The notes: a model not told the origin generated them from the sequence alone. DNA of 8,100 bases from an uncultured Acidimicrobiales bacterium (GCA_938008925.1 CALLIQ010000549.1:1-8100); one strand, 5' to 3'; positions 1 through 6,888 are shown, counted from the first letter of the stretch. Translations and numbers: made by a program.

Positions 1-2
1 GC

Positions 3-146
3 CTCGTCGAGGTCCGAGACGGCCTCGTCTCGAGCGATCGGCGTCAGCGCGGCACCAGTGCGCCTGCCAGCAGTGCACCTGACAACCGTGCACCTGCGAG
101 CGGTGCGCCCGCACCCGAGAGCCTCGAGAACGGCACGACCCGATGA
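3..146 (+). CDS. ABC transporter ATP-binding protein, C-terminal end only (partial)
   Basis: This frame is open from the left window edge to a TGA at 144-146. It is the last 47 codons of a gene that starts outside the window. The first visible residues read LVEVRDGLVSSDRR, which resembles the end of MacB/LolD-type ABC ATPases, where the last strand of the nucleotide-binding domain (usually '...ViElrDGrivsd') precedes a short tail. After it comes a low-complexity tail of Ser, Ala, Pro and Gly built from four in-frame pentads (SAPAS, SAPDN, RAPAS, GAPAP), then PESLENGTTR and the stop. The stop overlaps the ATG of the FtsX-like permease by 4 bp (ATGA), the arrangement expected for an ATPase-permease operon with coupled translation. 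Family assignment rests on only about 14 residues plus this context. No Walker or signature motif lies in the window, so the ATPase call is partly inferred. Confidence 0.7.
   Translation, partial: LVEVRDGLVSSDRRQRGTSAPASSAPDNRAPASGAPAPESLENGTTR
57..116 (+). repeat. 15-bp tandem repeat, four copies, in the ATPase tail
   Basis: Four consecutive 15-bp units run 57-71, 72-86, 87-101 and 102-116, beginning AGTGCGCCTGCCAGC, AGTGCACCTGACAAC, CGTGCACCTGCGAGC and GGTGCGCCCGCACCC. The shared core is GTGCRCCY. The period is exactly five codons, in frame with the ATPase gene, so each unit encodes a pentad of the type xAPxx. Copy-number change would lengthen or shorten the disordered tail without a frameshift. 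Confidence 0.85.
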
Positions 147-3001
147 CCGCCATCTCGATCGTGATTCTGGCGGTGCTCCTCCCGCCGGTGTTGTTCGACC
201 TCCTGCGTCGACCGACCATCCGCCGTCTCGGCCTCCGCAACGTCAGTCGTCGGCGGGGCGAAGCTGCCCTCGTCATCGGCGGCTCGATGCTGGCGACCGC
301 ACTCATCACCGCATCCTTCGTCGTCGGCGACAGCTTCGGCGGGTCCATCCGCTCGTTGGCGCAAGATCGTTGGGGACCGGTCGACGAGATGATCTTCGTC
401 GACGACCCGGCTGACCAGGCCCCGCTGCTCGCTGCGGTGCAAGGGGCAGCGTCCGAATCGGAGTCGATCGACGGCGTCATGCCGGCATCGTTCGTTCGGG
501 TCGCCATCGGCACGCCAGACGTCGCCGGTGAGGAGCGGCGGGTCGAACCGCGCGTGCGTCTCCTCGAACTCGATCCCGCTCAGGCTCGAACCTTCGGCGG
601 CGACATCGATGCCACCGGGCTGGCGGACTTACCCGAGTCGCTCGGCTCGGACGAGATCGTGCTCAACGACCTCACCGCCGAGGACCTCAGCGTCTCGGTG
701 GGTGAACAGGTCGACATCTTCGCCGGCAACCAGAGCCAGACGTTCACGGTCGCTGCGATCCTCGAGCGGACCGGGTTCGCTGGAATCGGGCAGGCGATCG
801 TCGCCCCCGGGGCGGTGACCGACGCACTCCTCGCCGACCCGGATCTCGGGGCGGCATCGGCCATCACCGCATTCGTCTGGGTGTCCAACGTCGGCGACGT
901 CTACGAAGGTGCCGAGCTCACCGACACGGTCGTCGACGAACTCGAGCCCGTTGTGGACGCCACGATCGGCGAAGCGGGCGGCATCGAGACGATCAAGCGC
1001 GACCTCCTCGAAGACGCAGAAGACGAGTCGGCGGAGACGACCGAGCTCTTCGGAACCATCGGCGGCTTCAGCGTGGCGGCCGGCATTCTGCTGGTGATCA
1101 ACCTGTTCGTGATGCTCGCCGCCGAACGAACGGTCGAGCTCGGCACCATGCGGGCGGTCGGGATGCGTCGCGGTGCGATCCTTCGCTCGTTCAGCATCGA
1201 GGGAGCCGTGTACGGACTCGCCGCCGCAGTGATCGGTGCGCTCCTCGGCGTCGCCGTCGGTGCCGCGGTCACGGCCTATGCGTCGAACGTGCTGGCGAGC
1301 GACGAGTTCTCGATCTCACTCTCGGTCCGGCTCGCCAGTCTCGTGTCGGGCGCCATCATCGGACTCGCCATCTCGCAGCTCACCGTTGTGCTCACGAGCC
1401 TGCGCACGACGCGGCTCAACATCGTTCGGGCGCTGCGTGACCTACCGGCTGTCACGAACCGCGAGCAGACCTGGAAGGGCCTCGTCGGAGGCGTCGTCGG
1501 CATCGCCCTCGCCATCGGTCTCTGGGTCGCACTCCCAGACGTCCAAGCCTTGACCATGCTCGCTCCCGTCATTGGCTGCGTCGCTGCGGTCCCACTGCTC
1601 AGCAGGGTCATCCCCGCCCGGTTGGCAACGGTGATCGGATGCGGTGCAGCACTCGCCTGGGCCGCTGCGGTCTTCGGTGTGATGTCCGAACGCATGGACG
1701 ACCCCGACATCTCCATCTTCCTGCTCCAGGGTGTGCTGCTCGTCGGACTGGCGGTCACGATCGCCTCGGCTCTCGAAGCGGGGTGGCTCCGGATCGCCCG
1801 CACGGCTGGTTCTTGGACCGGTGGCAACGGCGTGGCCACCCGTGTCGGCATGGCTCACCCACTCGCTCGCCCCGTTCGCTCTGCGCTCCTGGTGGCGATG
1901 TACGCGCTCGTCATCTTCACGGTCACCTTCATGGGCGTCATGAACGCGGTGTTCTCGGCATCGACCCCCGAGCTCGCCCGTCAGGCGGCGGGGGAGTGGG
2001 AGGTCGTGCTCGACACGAACGAGACCTCGCCGTACACCGCTGAGGAACTGCTCGGCCGCTCGGACATCGCCGCGGCGAGTGCGGTCATGGGCCGAGGGCT
2101 CGAGATCCAACGCTTCGACGATGCCGGTGAGCCCGACAACTACTTCCGTCGGGGTGACTTCGTCGATGACGCATTCGTGGCCGTGAGCCCCCCGCCGATG
2201 TTCGAGCGGTCGGCAGAGTTCGCCGACGACGCGTCCGCATGGGCCGCCGCCGTCGGACCGGGAGCCACCGGCGACTACGTCGTCATTCCCGAGTGGTACG
2301 ACGAGGTGGCCGGCGACACGATGACGTTCATCGCTACCGACGGTTCGCCGAGGGAGGTGACCGTCGCCGGTCGCACGAGCCAGAACTGGCTCGTCGGTGC
2401 AGGGATCTATCTCGCCGACGACCTCGTGACGGAGCTGGTCGACGTCGTCGCCCCGCCCGAACGCTTCTACCTCACGGTCGCAGAGGGCGAATCGGCTGCT
2501 GCAGTGGCCGACTCGCTCAACGCCGATGGGGTCGAGCGGGGCGTCGAGGCGCTCACCTTCTTGTCGGTCGCCAACGAGGAGACCGCCTCCCAGGATGGCT
2601 TCTTGAAGATGCTCCAGGGTTATCTCGGCCTCGGGTTGCTGATCGGCATCCTCGGTCTCGGGGTCGTGTTGGTCCGGGCGGTGCGCGAGCGCCGACGTCA
2701 GATCGGCATGATGCGCGCCGTCGGCCTTCCGGCATCGACGATTCGCGGGTCGTTCCTGGTCGAGGCGGCGTTCGTCGGATTCCAGGGTGTCGCCCTCGGC
2801 ATCGGCCTCGGCCTGCTGAGCTCGTGGCAGACGTTGACGCAGTCGACGGCGTTCGAAGAGGGGCTCACCTTCGCCATCCCGGTGCCGTTCCTCATCGGTC
2901 TCGGTGTGGTCGCCCTGCTCGCCTCGCTCGGCGCAGCGTTCCTCCCGGCGATCCGAGCCGGGCGTATCAGCCCGGCCGCCGCCCTCCGTGTGACGGGGTG
3001 A
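143..3001 (+). CDS. FtsX/MacB-like ABC transporter permease, two-module (952 aa)
   Basis: This is the membrane subunit of a type VII (MacB/FtsX/LolCE-like) ABC transporter, which with its ATPase would act on envelope substrates such as lipids, lipoproteins or peptides. It has an extra N-terminal hydrophobic stretch (about 3-21) and an Arg-rich cytoplasmic loop (22-40). A membrane segment follows at 42-63, then a large extracytoplasmic domain (about 65-300). The first FtsX module is at about 305-430 and contains ELGTMRAVGMRRGAI. A central block of several hydrophobic segments spans about 445-603, and a second extracytoplasmic domain about 605-820. The second FtsX module is at about 825-945 and contains QIGMMRAVGLPASTI. 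The repeated 'E/Q-x-G-x-MRAVG' motif is the coupling-helix region that contacts the ATPase. The ATG overlaps the stop of the upstream ATPase gene (ATGA), which supports both the start and an operon. The length fits large two-module actinobacterial permeases. The substrate cannot be inferred. Confidence 0.93.
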   Translation: MTAISIVILAVLLPPVLFDLLRRPTIRRLGLRNVSRRRGEAALVIGGSMLATALITASFVVGDSFGGSIRSLAQDRWGPVDEMIFVDDPADQAPLLAAVQGAASESESIDGVMPASFVRVAIGTPDVAGEERRVEPRVRLLELDPAQARTFGGDIDATGLADLPESLGSDEIVLNDLTAEDLSVSVGEQVDIFAGNQSQTFTVAAILERTGFAGIGQAIVAPGAVTDALLADPDLGAASAITAFVWVSNVGDVYEGAELTDTVVDELEPVVDATIGEAGGIETIKRDLLEDAEDESAETTELFGTIGGFSVAAGILLVINLFVMLAAERTVELGTMRAVGMRRGAILRSFSIEGAVYGLAAAVIGALLGVAVGAAVTAYASNVLASDEFSISLSVRLASLVSGAIIGLAISQLTVVLTSLRTTRLNIVRALRDLPAVTNREQTWKGLVGGVVGIALAIGLWVALPDVQALTMLAPVIGCVAAVPLLSRVIPARLATVIGCGAALAWAAAVFGVMSERMDDPDISIFLLQGVLLVGLAVTIASALEAGWLRIARTAGSWTGGNGVATRVGMAHPLARPVRSALLVAMYALVIFTVTFMGVMNAVFSASTPELARQAAGEWEVVLDTNETSPYTAEELLGRSDIAAASAVMGRGLEIQRFDDAGEPDNYFRRGDFVDDAFVAVSPPPMFERSAEFADDASAWAAAVGPGATGDYVVIPEWYDEVAGDTMTFIATDGSPREVTVAGRTSQNWLVGAGIYLADDLVTELVDVVAPPERFYLTVAEGESAAAVADSLNADGVERGVEALTFLSVANEETASQDGFLKMLQGYLGLGLLIGILGLGVVLVRAVRERRRQIGMMRAVGLPASTIRGSFLVEAAFVGFQGVALGIGLGLLSSWQTLTQSTAFEEGLTFAIPVPFLIGLGVVALLASLGAAFLPAIRAGRISPAAALRVTG

Positions 3002-3003
3002 CG

Positions 3004-3020
3004 GCAACCCTTCGGGTTGC
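3004..3020 (+). terminator. Hairpin directly after the permease stop, probable terminator
   Basis: Two bases after the permease stop, GCAACCC (3004-3010) pairs perfectly with GGGTTGC (3014-3020) across a TTC loop. There is no true T-run afterwards, only TTCGAGTT, so it would be one of the U-poor hairpin terminators common in high-GC actinobacteria. It lies between the end of the transporter operon and a separate candidate promoter for nudC. That position fits termination but does not prove it. Confidence 0.5.
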
Positions 3021-3047
3021 TTCGAGTTGCTCGCCGGCGCACGAGAC

Positions 3048-3082
3048 GTGACCCAACGGCTCGGGGGACCTACGGTCCGGGG
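3048..3082 (+). promoter_or_regulatory. Candidate leaderless promoter of the nudC-M81 unit
   Basis: A TACGGT box at 3071-3076 matches the actinobacterial -10 pattern TAnnnT. It is followed by six bases and then the ATG at 3083, so transcription would start at or next to the start codon. A weak -35 candidate, GTGACC (3048-3053), sits 17 bp upstream. No Shine-Dalgarno lies at normal spacing, which fits a leaderless mRNA. The same geometry recurs before the amidase gene at 6919-6930. Confidence 0.5.
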
Positions 3083-3922
3083 ATGTTCGTTCCGAGAGTG
3101 AGCCTGCCCGAACACATGCCGACCCTCGAAGGGCAGTGGTTCGTGTTCGACGACCGGCAGAACGTGCTCCTGATCGACGGCGAGGTGCCCGTCGGTCTGG
3201 AGCCGCCGGTCGCGGTTCCCCAACCCCATCTCCTCGGTCTCGACGACGGCCGACCCGTCCGCACCGGGTTGGCCAGGATCGATGACGACGGCGGGATGGA
3301 GTTGCCGGACGGCGCAGCCTGGATCTCGATGCGCGAGGCCTTCGGCGCCATGTCGGACATCGACTGGGCGATGGCCGGGCGCGGCGCGCAGGTCCTGGTT
3401 TGGGATCGAGACCACCAGTTCTGCAGTCGATGCGGCACGGCGACCGATCCCCACCCGATCGACCGATCGAGGGTGTGCCCCTCGTGTCGTCTCATGGCCT
3501 TCCCTCGTCTCAGCCCGGCGGTGATCATGCTGGTCGAGCGCGACGGCGAGGATGGTCCCGAGGTCTTGTTGGCTTGGGGACGCCAGTTCCCGGGGCGCTT
3601 CTTCAGTGCCCTCGCCGGGTTCGTCGAGCCGGGCGAGAGCCTCGAGGAGTGCGTGATCCGCGAGGTGCGGGAGGAGACGGGCATCGAAGTCGATGACGTT
3701 CGCTACTTCGGCTCGCAGCCATGGCCCTTCCCCCACTCGCTGATGATCGGGTTCAACGCCCGCTACGTCAGCGGCGACATCACGATCCAAGAAGAAGAGA
3801 TCGTTGAAGCCGGTTGGTATCCGGCCGACGCGCTTCCCCCCGTTCCCCGTGGCGGCATGTCGATCGCCGGTTGGTTGATCGAGGACTGGTTGCGCCGCGT
3901 CGGCGATGACTCACTCGGCTGA
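3083..3922 (+). CDS. nudC: NAD(H) pyrophosphatase / NAD-cap decapping Nudix hydrolase, NudC type (279 aa)
   Basis: NudC enzymes hydrolyse NADH to NMNH and AMP, and in studied bacteria remove NAD caps from RNA; they act in the cytoplasm. An N-terminal domain (about 1-100) is followed by a four-cysteine zinc ribbon with C114-x2-C117 and C132-x2-C135. The Nudix box then runs from G179 to about I201 and fits G-x5-E-x7-REVxEExGI fully (E185, R193, E194, E197, E198). The sequence SQPWPFPHS at 211-219 is the hallmark that separates NADH pyrophosphatases from other Nudix enzymes. The length is close to the family norm (about 260-315). A TTG start at 3017 would add 22 Arg-rich residues and lies inside the terminator hairpin. 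I prefer ATG 3083, which is placed for leaderless translation and leads directly into the conserved N-domain. The TGA shares one base with the next gene (TGATG), so the pair is probably co-transcribed and translationally coupled. Confidence 0.95.
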   Translation: MFVPRVSLPEHMPTLEGQWFVFDDRQNVLLIDGEVPVGLEPPVAVPQPHLLGLDDGRPVRTGLARIDDDGGMELPDGAAWISMREAFGAMSDIDWAMAGRGAQVLVWDRDHQFCSRCGTATDPHPIDRSRVCPSCRLMAFPRLSPAVIMLVERDGEDGPEVLLAWGRQFPGRFFSALAGFVEPGESLEECVIREVREETGIEVDDVRYFGSQPWPFPHSLMIGFNARYVSGDITIQEEEIVEAGWYPADALPPVPRGGMSIAGWLIEDWLRRVGDDSLG

Positions 3923-5457
3923 TGGGTTCCGGGGGATTGCGGATCGCCGTCGGTGGGATCGAGCACGAGACGAACACCTATGCGACCGAATCGATGGGCA
4001 CGACCGGGCTCGACGACTTCCAACGGCTCGAGGGTGAGCTGATCCATCGAGCCAAGGGCACACGCACGTTCCTCGGGGGATTCCTGGACGCTGCCGAAGC
4101 CGCTGGCCACGAGGTCGTCCCGACGTTCTGGGCGCTGGCCGGACCCTCCGGGATCATCGAGGCCGACGCATACGAGACGATGCGGACCGAACTCGTGGAG
4201 CGGCTCACCTCGGCACACGCCGACGAATCGCTCGACGGCATCGCACTCTCGATGCACGGCGCCGGTGTGGTCGAGGGAATCGACGACCTCGAATCCGACC
4301 TCGCCCGTGCGGTGCGCGCTTCGGTCGGCGACGTCCCGCTCGTCGTGCCGCTCGATCTCCACGGCAACATCACGCCCGCGATGGGCGATGCCATCGACGT
4401 GATGCTCGGCGTGCACGAGTACCCGCACACCGACTCCTACGACCGTGGCGTCGAAGCGATCGAGCTGCTCCCAGCTCTGGCCGAGCGTCGTCTCCGCCCG
4501 GTCACCCACGTGACCCAGATCCCGATCTTGTTGCCGACCTCGACAACCGACGAGGGGCCGGCGGCGGCCATGCGCGATCGATGTCTCGCCGCCGAGCTCG
4601 ATCCGGCGGTGATCGACGCCACGTTCTTCCACGGTTTTCCCTACACAGATGTGGCCGCGACCGGCACCTCGATCGTGGTCACCACCAACGGCGATCGAGC
4701 GCTCGCCCGCCGCGTCGCCGACGAATTGGCTTTGTCGTTGTGGGACGAACGATCGAGCTTCCTCACCGAGTCCCTGCGACCCGATGTCGCCATGGACGTC
4801 GCCATCCGATCGCTGACCGACGTCGGCGGCCCGGTCGTCGTCAACGACACATCGGACAACCCGGGAGGTGGCACCCCCGGCGATGGCACCCACCTGCTAC
4901 GTGCCATGGTCGACGCTGCAGTCGATGGCTCGTGTTTCGGCTTCGTGTTCGATCCAGTCGTCGCCGCCCAGGCGAACGAAGCCGGCGTCGGCGCCACGAT
5001 CGACGTTCGCCTCGGCGGCCGACACGGCGACCTCCATGGCGAGCCGGTCGAAGCGACGGCCTATGTCAAGACGCTCACCGACGGCCGATTCGTGTACGAG
5101 AACGAGATGCTCGCCGGCGTGCGGGCGAACTACGGGCCGTGCGCTCGCCTCGTCCTCAACGCCGACCGTCGCGGAGCCGGCGGCATCGACGTCATCGTCA
5201 CCTCGCGCCGCTCCCAGACCTTCGACCCGGTGGTGTTCGCGCTCCACGGGATCGACGTGTCGACCCGATCGATCGTCGGACTCAAGAGCAGCCAGCACTA
5301 CCGGGCAGGGTTTCGCGACCTCGCGACCGCGTTCGTCACCGCCGACAGCCCTGGGCTCACCACCTTGGACGTCACCGTGTTTGACCATCCGAGCGCTGCC
5401 GGTCCGTTGTGGCCGATCGACCCGCATCTCGAGTGGGCGCCGTCGCCGGACGACTGA
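3922..5457 (+). CDS. M81 family metallopeptidase, MlrC (microcystinase C)-like (511 aa)
   Basis: This belongs to the M81/DUF1485 family, known from MlrC, which cleaves the linear tetrapeptide left by microcystin breakdown. Most relatives have unknown substrates. The N-terminal catalytic domain (about 5-300) begins with RIAVGGIEHETNTY, typical of the family. The expected zinc ligands are visible as D145-x-H147 in DLHGN and H169 in HEYPHTD; E14 and H15 of the HETN motif and H112 in SMHGAG are further conserved active-site candidates. The C-terminal domain (about 305-500) contains DNPGGGTPGDGT (312-323), the glycine-rich signature of the MlrC C-terminal region, and ends with a PLWPID segment usual for the family. 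There is no signal peptide, so it is cytoplasmic. The start overlaps the nudC stop by one base without a convincing ribosome site, which suggests coupled translation. Microcystin degradation should not be assumed: no mlrA, mlrB or mlrD is nearby, and NudC is the only operon partner. Confidence 0.93.
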   Translation: MGSGGLRIAVGGIEHETNTYATESMGTTGLDDFQRLEGELIHRAKGTRTFLGGFLDAAEAAGHEVVPTFWALAGPSGIIEADAYETMRTELVERLTSAHADESLDGIALSMHGAGVVEGIDDLESDLARAVRASVGDVPLVVPLDLHGNITPAMGDAIDVMLGVHEYPHTDSYDRGVEAIELLPALAERRLRPVTHVTQIPILLPTSTTDEGPAAAMRDRCLAAELDPAVIDATFFHGFPYTDVAATGTSIVVTTNGDRALARRVADELALSLWDERSSFLTESLRPDVAMDVAIRSLTDVGGPVVVNDTSDNPGGGTPGDGTHLLRAMVDAAVDGSCFGFVFDPVVAAQANEAGVGATIDVRLGGRHGDLHGEPVEATAYVKTLTDGRFVYENEMLAGVRANYGPCARLVLNADRRGAGGIDVIVTSRRSQTFDPVVFALHGIDVSTRSIVGLKSSQHYRAGFRDLATAFVTADSPGLTTLDVTVFDHPSAAGPLWPIDPHLEWAPSPDD

Positions 5458-5459
5458 TC

Positions 5460-5506
5460 GACGACCGACTGTATGACCTGCCAGCTCGTCGACCGGGTCG
5501 GTCGTC
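5460..5506. repeat. 10-bp inverted repeat immediately after the M81 gene
   Basis: GACGACCGAC (5460-5469) and GTCGGTCGTC (5497-5506) are perfect reverse complements separated by 27 bases. The left arm begins two bases after the stop codon. The position suggests an RNA hairpin acting as a 3' end or terminator, but the loop is long and there is no T-run. A protein-binding dyad or chance in GC-rich DNA is also possible. Confidence 0.45.
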
Positions 5507-5588
5507 TCCGCCCTCGGTGCCGACCACGAGCATGGGTCGGTGATGATCGGATGAACGAGCTCGCCCTGGCGCTCCGAACTGATTTGGA

Positions 5589-5621
5589 TTGAGCGGCCGA
5601 GGCGGTTCGGGCGCCGCTCAA
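5589..5621. repeat. 9-bp inverted repeat upstream of the GGDEF gene, terminator or operator candidate
   Basis: TTGAGCGGC (5589-5597) and GCCGCTCAA (5613-5621) match perfectly as reverse complements with a 15-base loop. The sequence after the right arm is T-rich by local standards (GGTTCATTCAACTT). As RNA it could form a terminator for the M81 transcript. As DNA it could be an operator in front of the diguanylate cyclase gene. The sequence alone cannot decide between these. Confidence 0.5.
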
Positions 5622-5635
5622 GGTTCATTCAACTT

Positions 5636-5655
5636 ATGTCGACACACTTCGACAT
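5636..5655. promoter_or_regulatory. Dyad ATGTCGA-N6-TCGACAT upstream of (or at) the GGDEF start
   Basis: Seven-base arms ATGTCGA (5636-5642) and TCGACAT (5649-5655) form a perfect dyad around CACACT, 20 bp in total. This is the size of a typical dimer-binding operator. It covers the upstream alternative ATG at 5636 and also the ATG at 5654. If it is an operator, the region is more likely 5' leader than coding. The regulator is unknown. Confidence 0.35.
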
Positions 5656-5670
5656 GGATCGAGTGCGGGC

Positions 5671-5730
5671 GACGGGTTGGCAGACGGCGGGTTCGCAGGC
5701 GGCGGGTTCGGAGCGAGCGGCAGGCAAGCC
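5671..5730 (+). repeat. 15-bp imperfect tandem repeat before the GGDEF gene
   Basis: The units 5671-5685 (GACGGGTTGGCAGAC), 5686-5700 (GGCGGGTTCGCAGGC) and 5701-5715 (GGCGGGTTCGGAGCG) share GRCGGGTTSG. A fourth, badly decayed unit runs 5716-5730. If translation starts at 5636 the repeat encodes pentads such as TGWQT, AGSQA, AGSER and AAGKP. If it starts at 5747 the repeat lies in the 5' leader. Confidence 0.65.
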
Positions 5731-5746
5731 GGCGAGAGAGACACCG

Positions 5747-6670
5747 ATGTCCGAGCACGTCGACCATTCCTTGGCAGCAGAGCTGCCGATCGCGGTCCTC
5801 GACGTCCTGCCGAATCCCGTTCTCGTCAAGGATCACGAGACTCGCTATGTCTGGGTCAACGAGGCATTCGAGCGGCTCTTCCAAGTCGATCGTCGCGAGC
5901 TGGCAGGCCGGCTCGACAAGGACGTCTTCACCGATCGCCAGGTGGCGCAATGCAACGGCGGTGACCTCCGCGTGCTCGAGACCGGACGAACCGACGAGGC
6001 GTACGAGACCGTCGTCGACCCGGACCTCGGCGACCGCGAAACCATCACCCGAAAGAGCCGGCTCGAGCTCGGTGAAGCGGTCTACCTCGTCGGCGTGATG
6101 CACGACGTAACCGAGCTCAGTCGAATCAACGAAAAACTCGCTGACACGACGGCTGCTCTGGCGAGCCAGGCGGAAGAACTCCGGACGCTCGCAGCGTCCG
6201 ATTCGCTCACCAAGTGCATGAACCGACGGGCGCTCTTCGAGTCGGCGCCACGTGCCTTCCGGCAACGAGGCGAAGGTGCCGTCGTCCTGCTCGACCTCGA
6301 CTTCTTCAAGGCCGTCAACGACGCTCACGGGCATGCGGCGGGCGATGCTGCGTTGGTTCACTTCGTCGAAGTCGTCACCGAGGTACTGCGCACGAGCGAC
6401 TGGCTGGCCCGCCTCGGCGGCGAGGAGTTCGTTGCCGTGTTGCCCGGTGCATCGGCGGCGCACACGGCGGTGATCGCCGAGCGGATTCGTGCCGCAGTCG
6501 AGGCCACTCCGCTCGATCACGAGGGCGTGATGATTCCGCTGACGGTCAGCGCTGGCGCCGTGCATCGCTCGGTCGACGACGGACTCGATCTCGATGACTG
6601 GATGGCCGAAGCGGATCGCTGTCTCTACGAAGCGAAGTCGAACGGGCGAAACGGGTTCGTCGTCAGCTGA
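5747..6670 (+). CDS. PAS domain-containing diguanylate cyclase (GGDEF), 307 aa
   Basis: Diguanylate cyclases make the second messenger c-di-GMP from two GTP. An N-terminal PAS sensor (about 13-125; NPVLVKD, YVWVNEAFE, GVMHDVTE) is joined by a helical, coiled-coil-like linker (about 123-150) to the GGDEF domain (about 148-307). That domain starts with DSLTKCMNRR (152-161), carries the metal-binding DLDFFKAVND (183-192), and has an intact GGEEF active site at 224-228. RTSD at 215-218, exactly five residues before GGEEF, is a complete I-site for product inhibition. There are no membrane segments, so it is a soluble cytoplasmic sensor with an unknown ligand. The start is uncertain. ATG 5747 has a purine-rich GAGAGAG ribosome site six bases upstream and begins just before the PAS fold. 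An in-frame ATG at 5636 would give 344 aa but adds only low-complexity sequence and has poor spacing to any ribosome site. No EAL or HD-GYP phosphodiesterase lies nearby. Confidence 0.93.
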   Translation: MSEHVDHSLAAELPIAVLDVLPNPVLVKDHETRYVWVNEAFERLFQVDRRELAGRLDKDVFTDRQVAQCNGGDLRVLETGRTDEAYETVVDPDLGDRETITRKSRLELGEAVYLVGVMHDVTELSRINEKLADTTAALASQAEELRTLAASDSLTKCMNRRALFESAPRAFRQRGEGAVVLLDLDFFKAVNDAHGHAAGDAALVHFVEVVTEVLRTSDWLARLGGEEFVAVLPGASAAHTAVIAERIRAAVEATPLDHEGVMIPLTVSAGAVHRSVDDGLDLDDWMAEADRCLYEAKSNGRNGFVVS

Positions 6671-6680
6671 GTCGGACGAG

Positions 6681-6881
6681 CTATTCCTTCGACGCGATCG
6701 CGTTCGGGACGACGTTCATCTTCGGCTCGTATTCGGTGGCCTCAACGGCGGCCTGCTCGTTGCCCTGTGTGGCACGCAGTTCGGCGAGGCATGCATCGCA
6801 TGGGCCGTAGAAGCGCTCGGTCACGCTGGCGTGGCAGCGAGGACATTCGAGGTCGAGGTCGGCATCCGGAGTGGCGATCAC
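6681..6881 (-). CDS. Small zinc-ribbon protein of unknown function (66 aa)
   Basis: This short minus-strand gene starts at GTG 6881-6879 and ends at TAG 6683-6681. It encodes four cysteines in two CxxC knuckles: C13-PR-C16 and C28-DA-C31, within LECPRCHASV and FYGPCDACLAEL. That is a rubredoxin-like or zinc-ribbon metal site in the first half. The second half is acidic, then ends YEPKMNVVPNAIASKE; from memory this kind of tail is conserved in actinobacterial homologues, but I cannot verify that here. The dense cysteine pattern and its own candidate promoter argue that it is real and not a shadow. It converges on the GGDEF gene with a gap of ten bases, and is divergent from the amidase gene with 49 bp between the start codons. 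Its function is unknown; metal or nucleic-acid binding is only inferred from the fold. Confidence 0.8.
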   Translation of the reverse strand: MIATPDADLDLECPRCHASVTERFYGPCDACLAELRATQGNEQAAVEATEYEPKMNVVPNAIASKE

Positions 6882-6888
6882 GTTCCCG

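Noticed and set aside
3017..3082. TTG start at 3017 for nudC
   Set aside because: It would add an Arg-rich stretch from inside the terminator hairpin and has no ribosome site. ATG 3083 fits the family N-terminus and the promoter.
1442..3790. 782-residue open frame on the minus strand across the permease end and nudC
   Set aside because: It is antisense to two well-supported genes, lacks recognisable domains and has the low-complexity His/Arg/Asp/Glu composition typical of GC-rich shadow frames.
3763..4893. 376-residue minus-strand open frame opposite the M81 gene
   Set aside because: The plus strand carries all M81 motifs across this stretch, and the minus frame shows no domain or start signal. 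Long antisense frames are expected at this GC content.
3922..5457. Part of a microcystin-degradation (mlr) cluster
   Set aside because: Only the MlrC-like family member is present; neighbours are nudC and a GGDEF gene, and M81 proteins are widespread in bacteria that do not degrade microcystin.
5551..5592. A 13-codon open frame (MNELALALRTDLD) in the spacer before the GGDEF gene, possible leader peptide
   Set aside because: There is no clear ribosome site, no run of a single amino acid typical of attenuators, and frames this short arise by chance. It also ends inside the 9-bp inverted repeat.
57..5730. Common origin of the 57-116 and 5671-5730 repeats as one mobile element in opposite orientation
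   Set aside because: After reverse-complementing and rotating the units only a short GCAGGCG core agrees and the remainder differs, so shared ancestry is not supported by these units alone.
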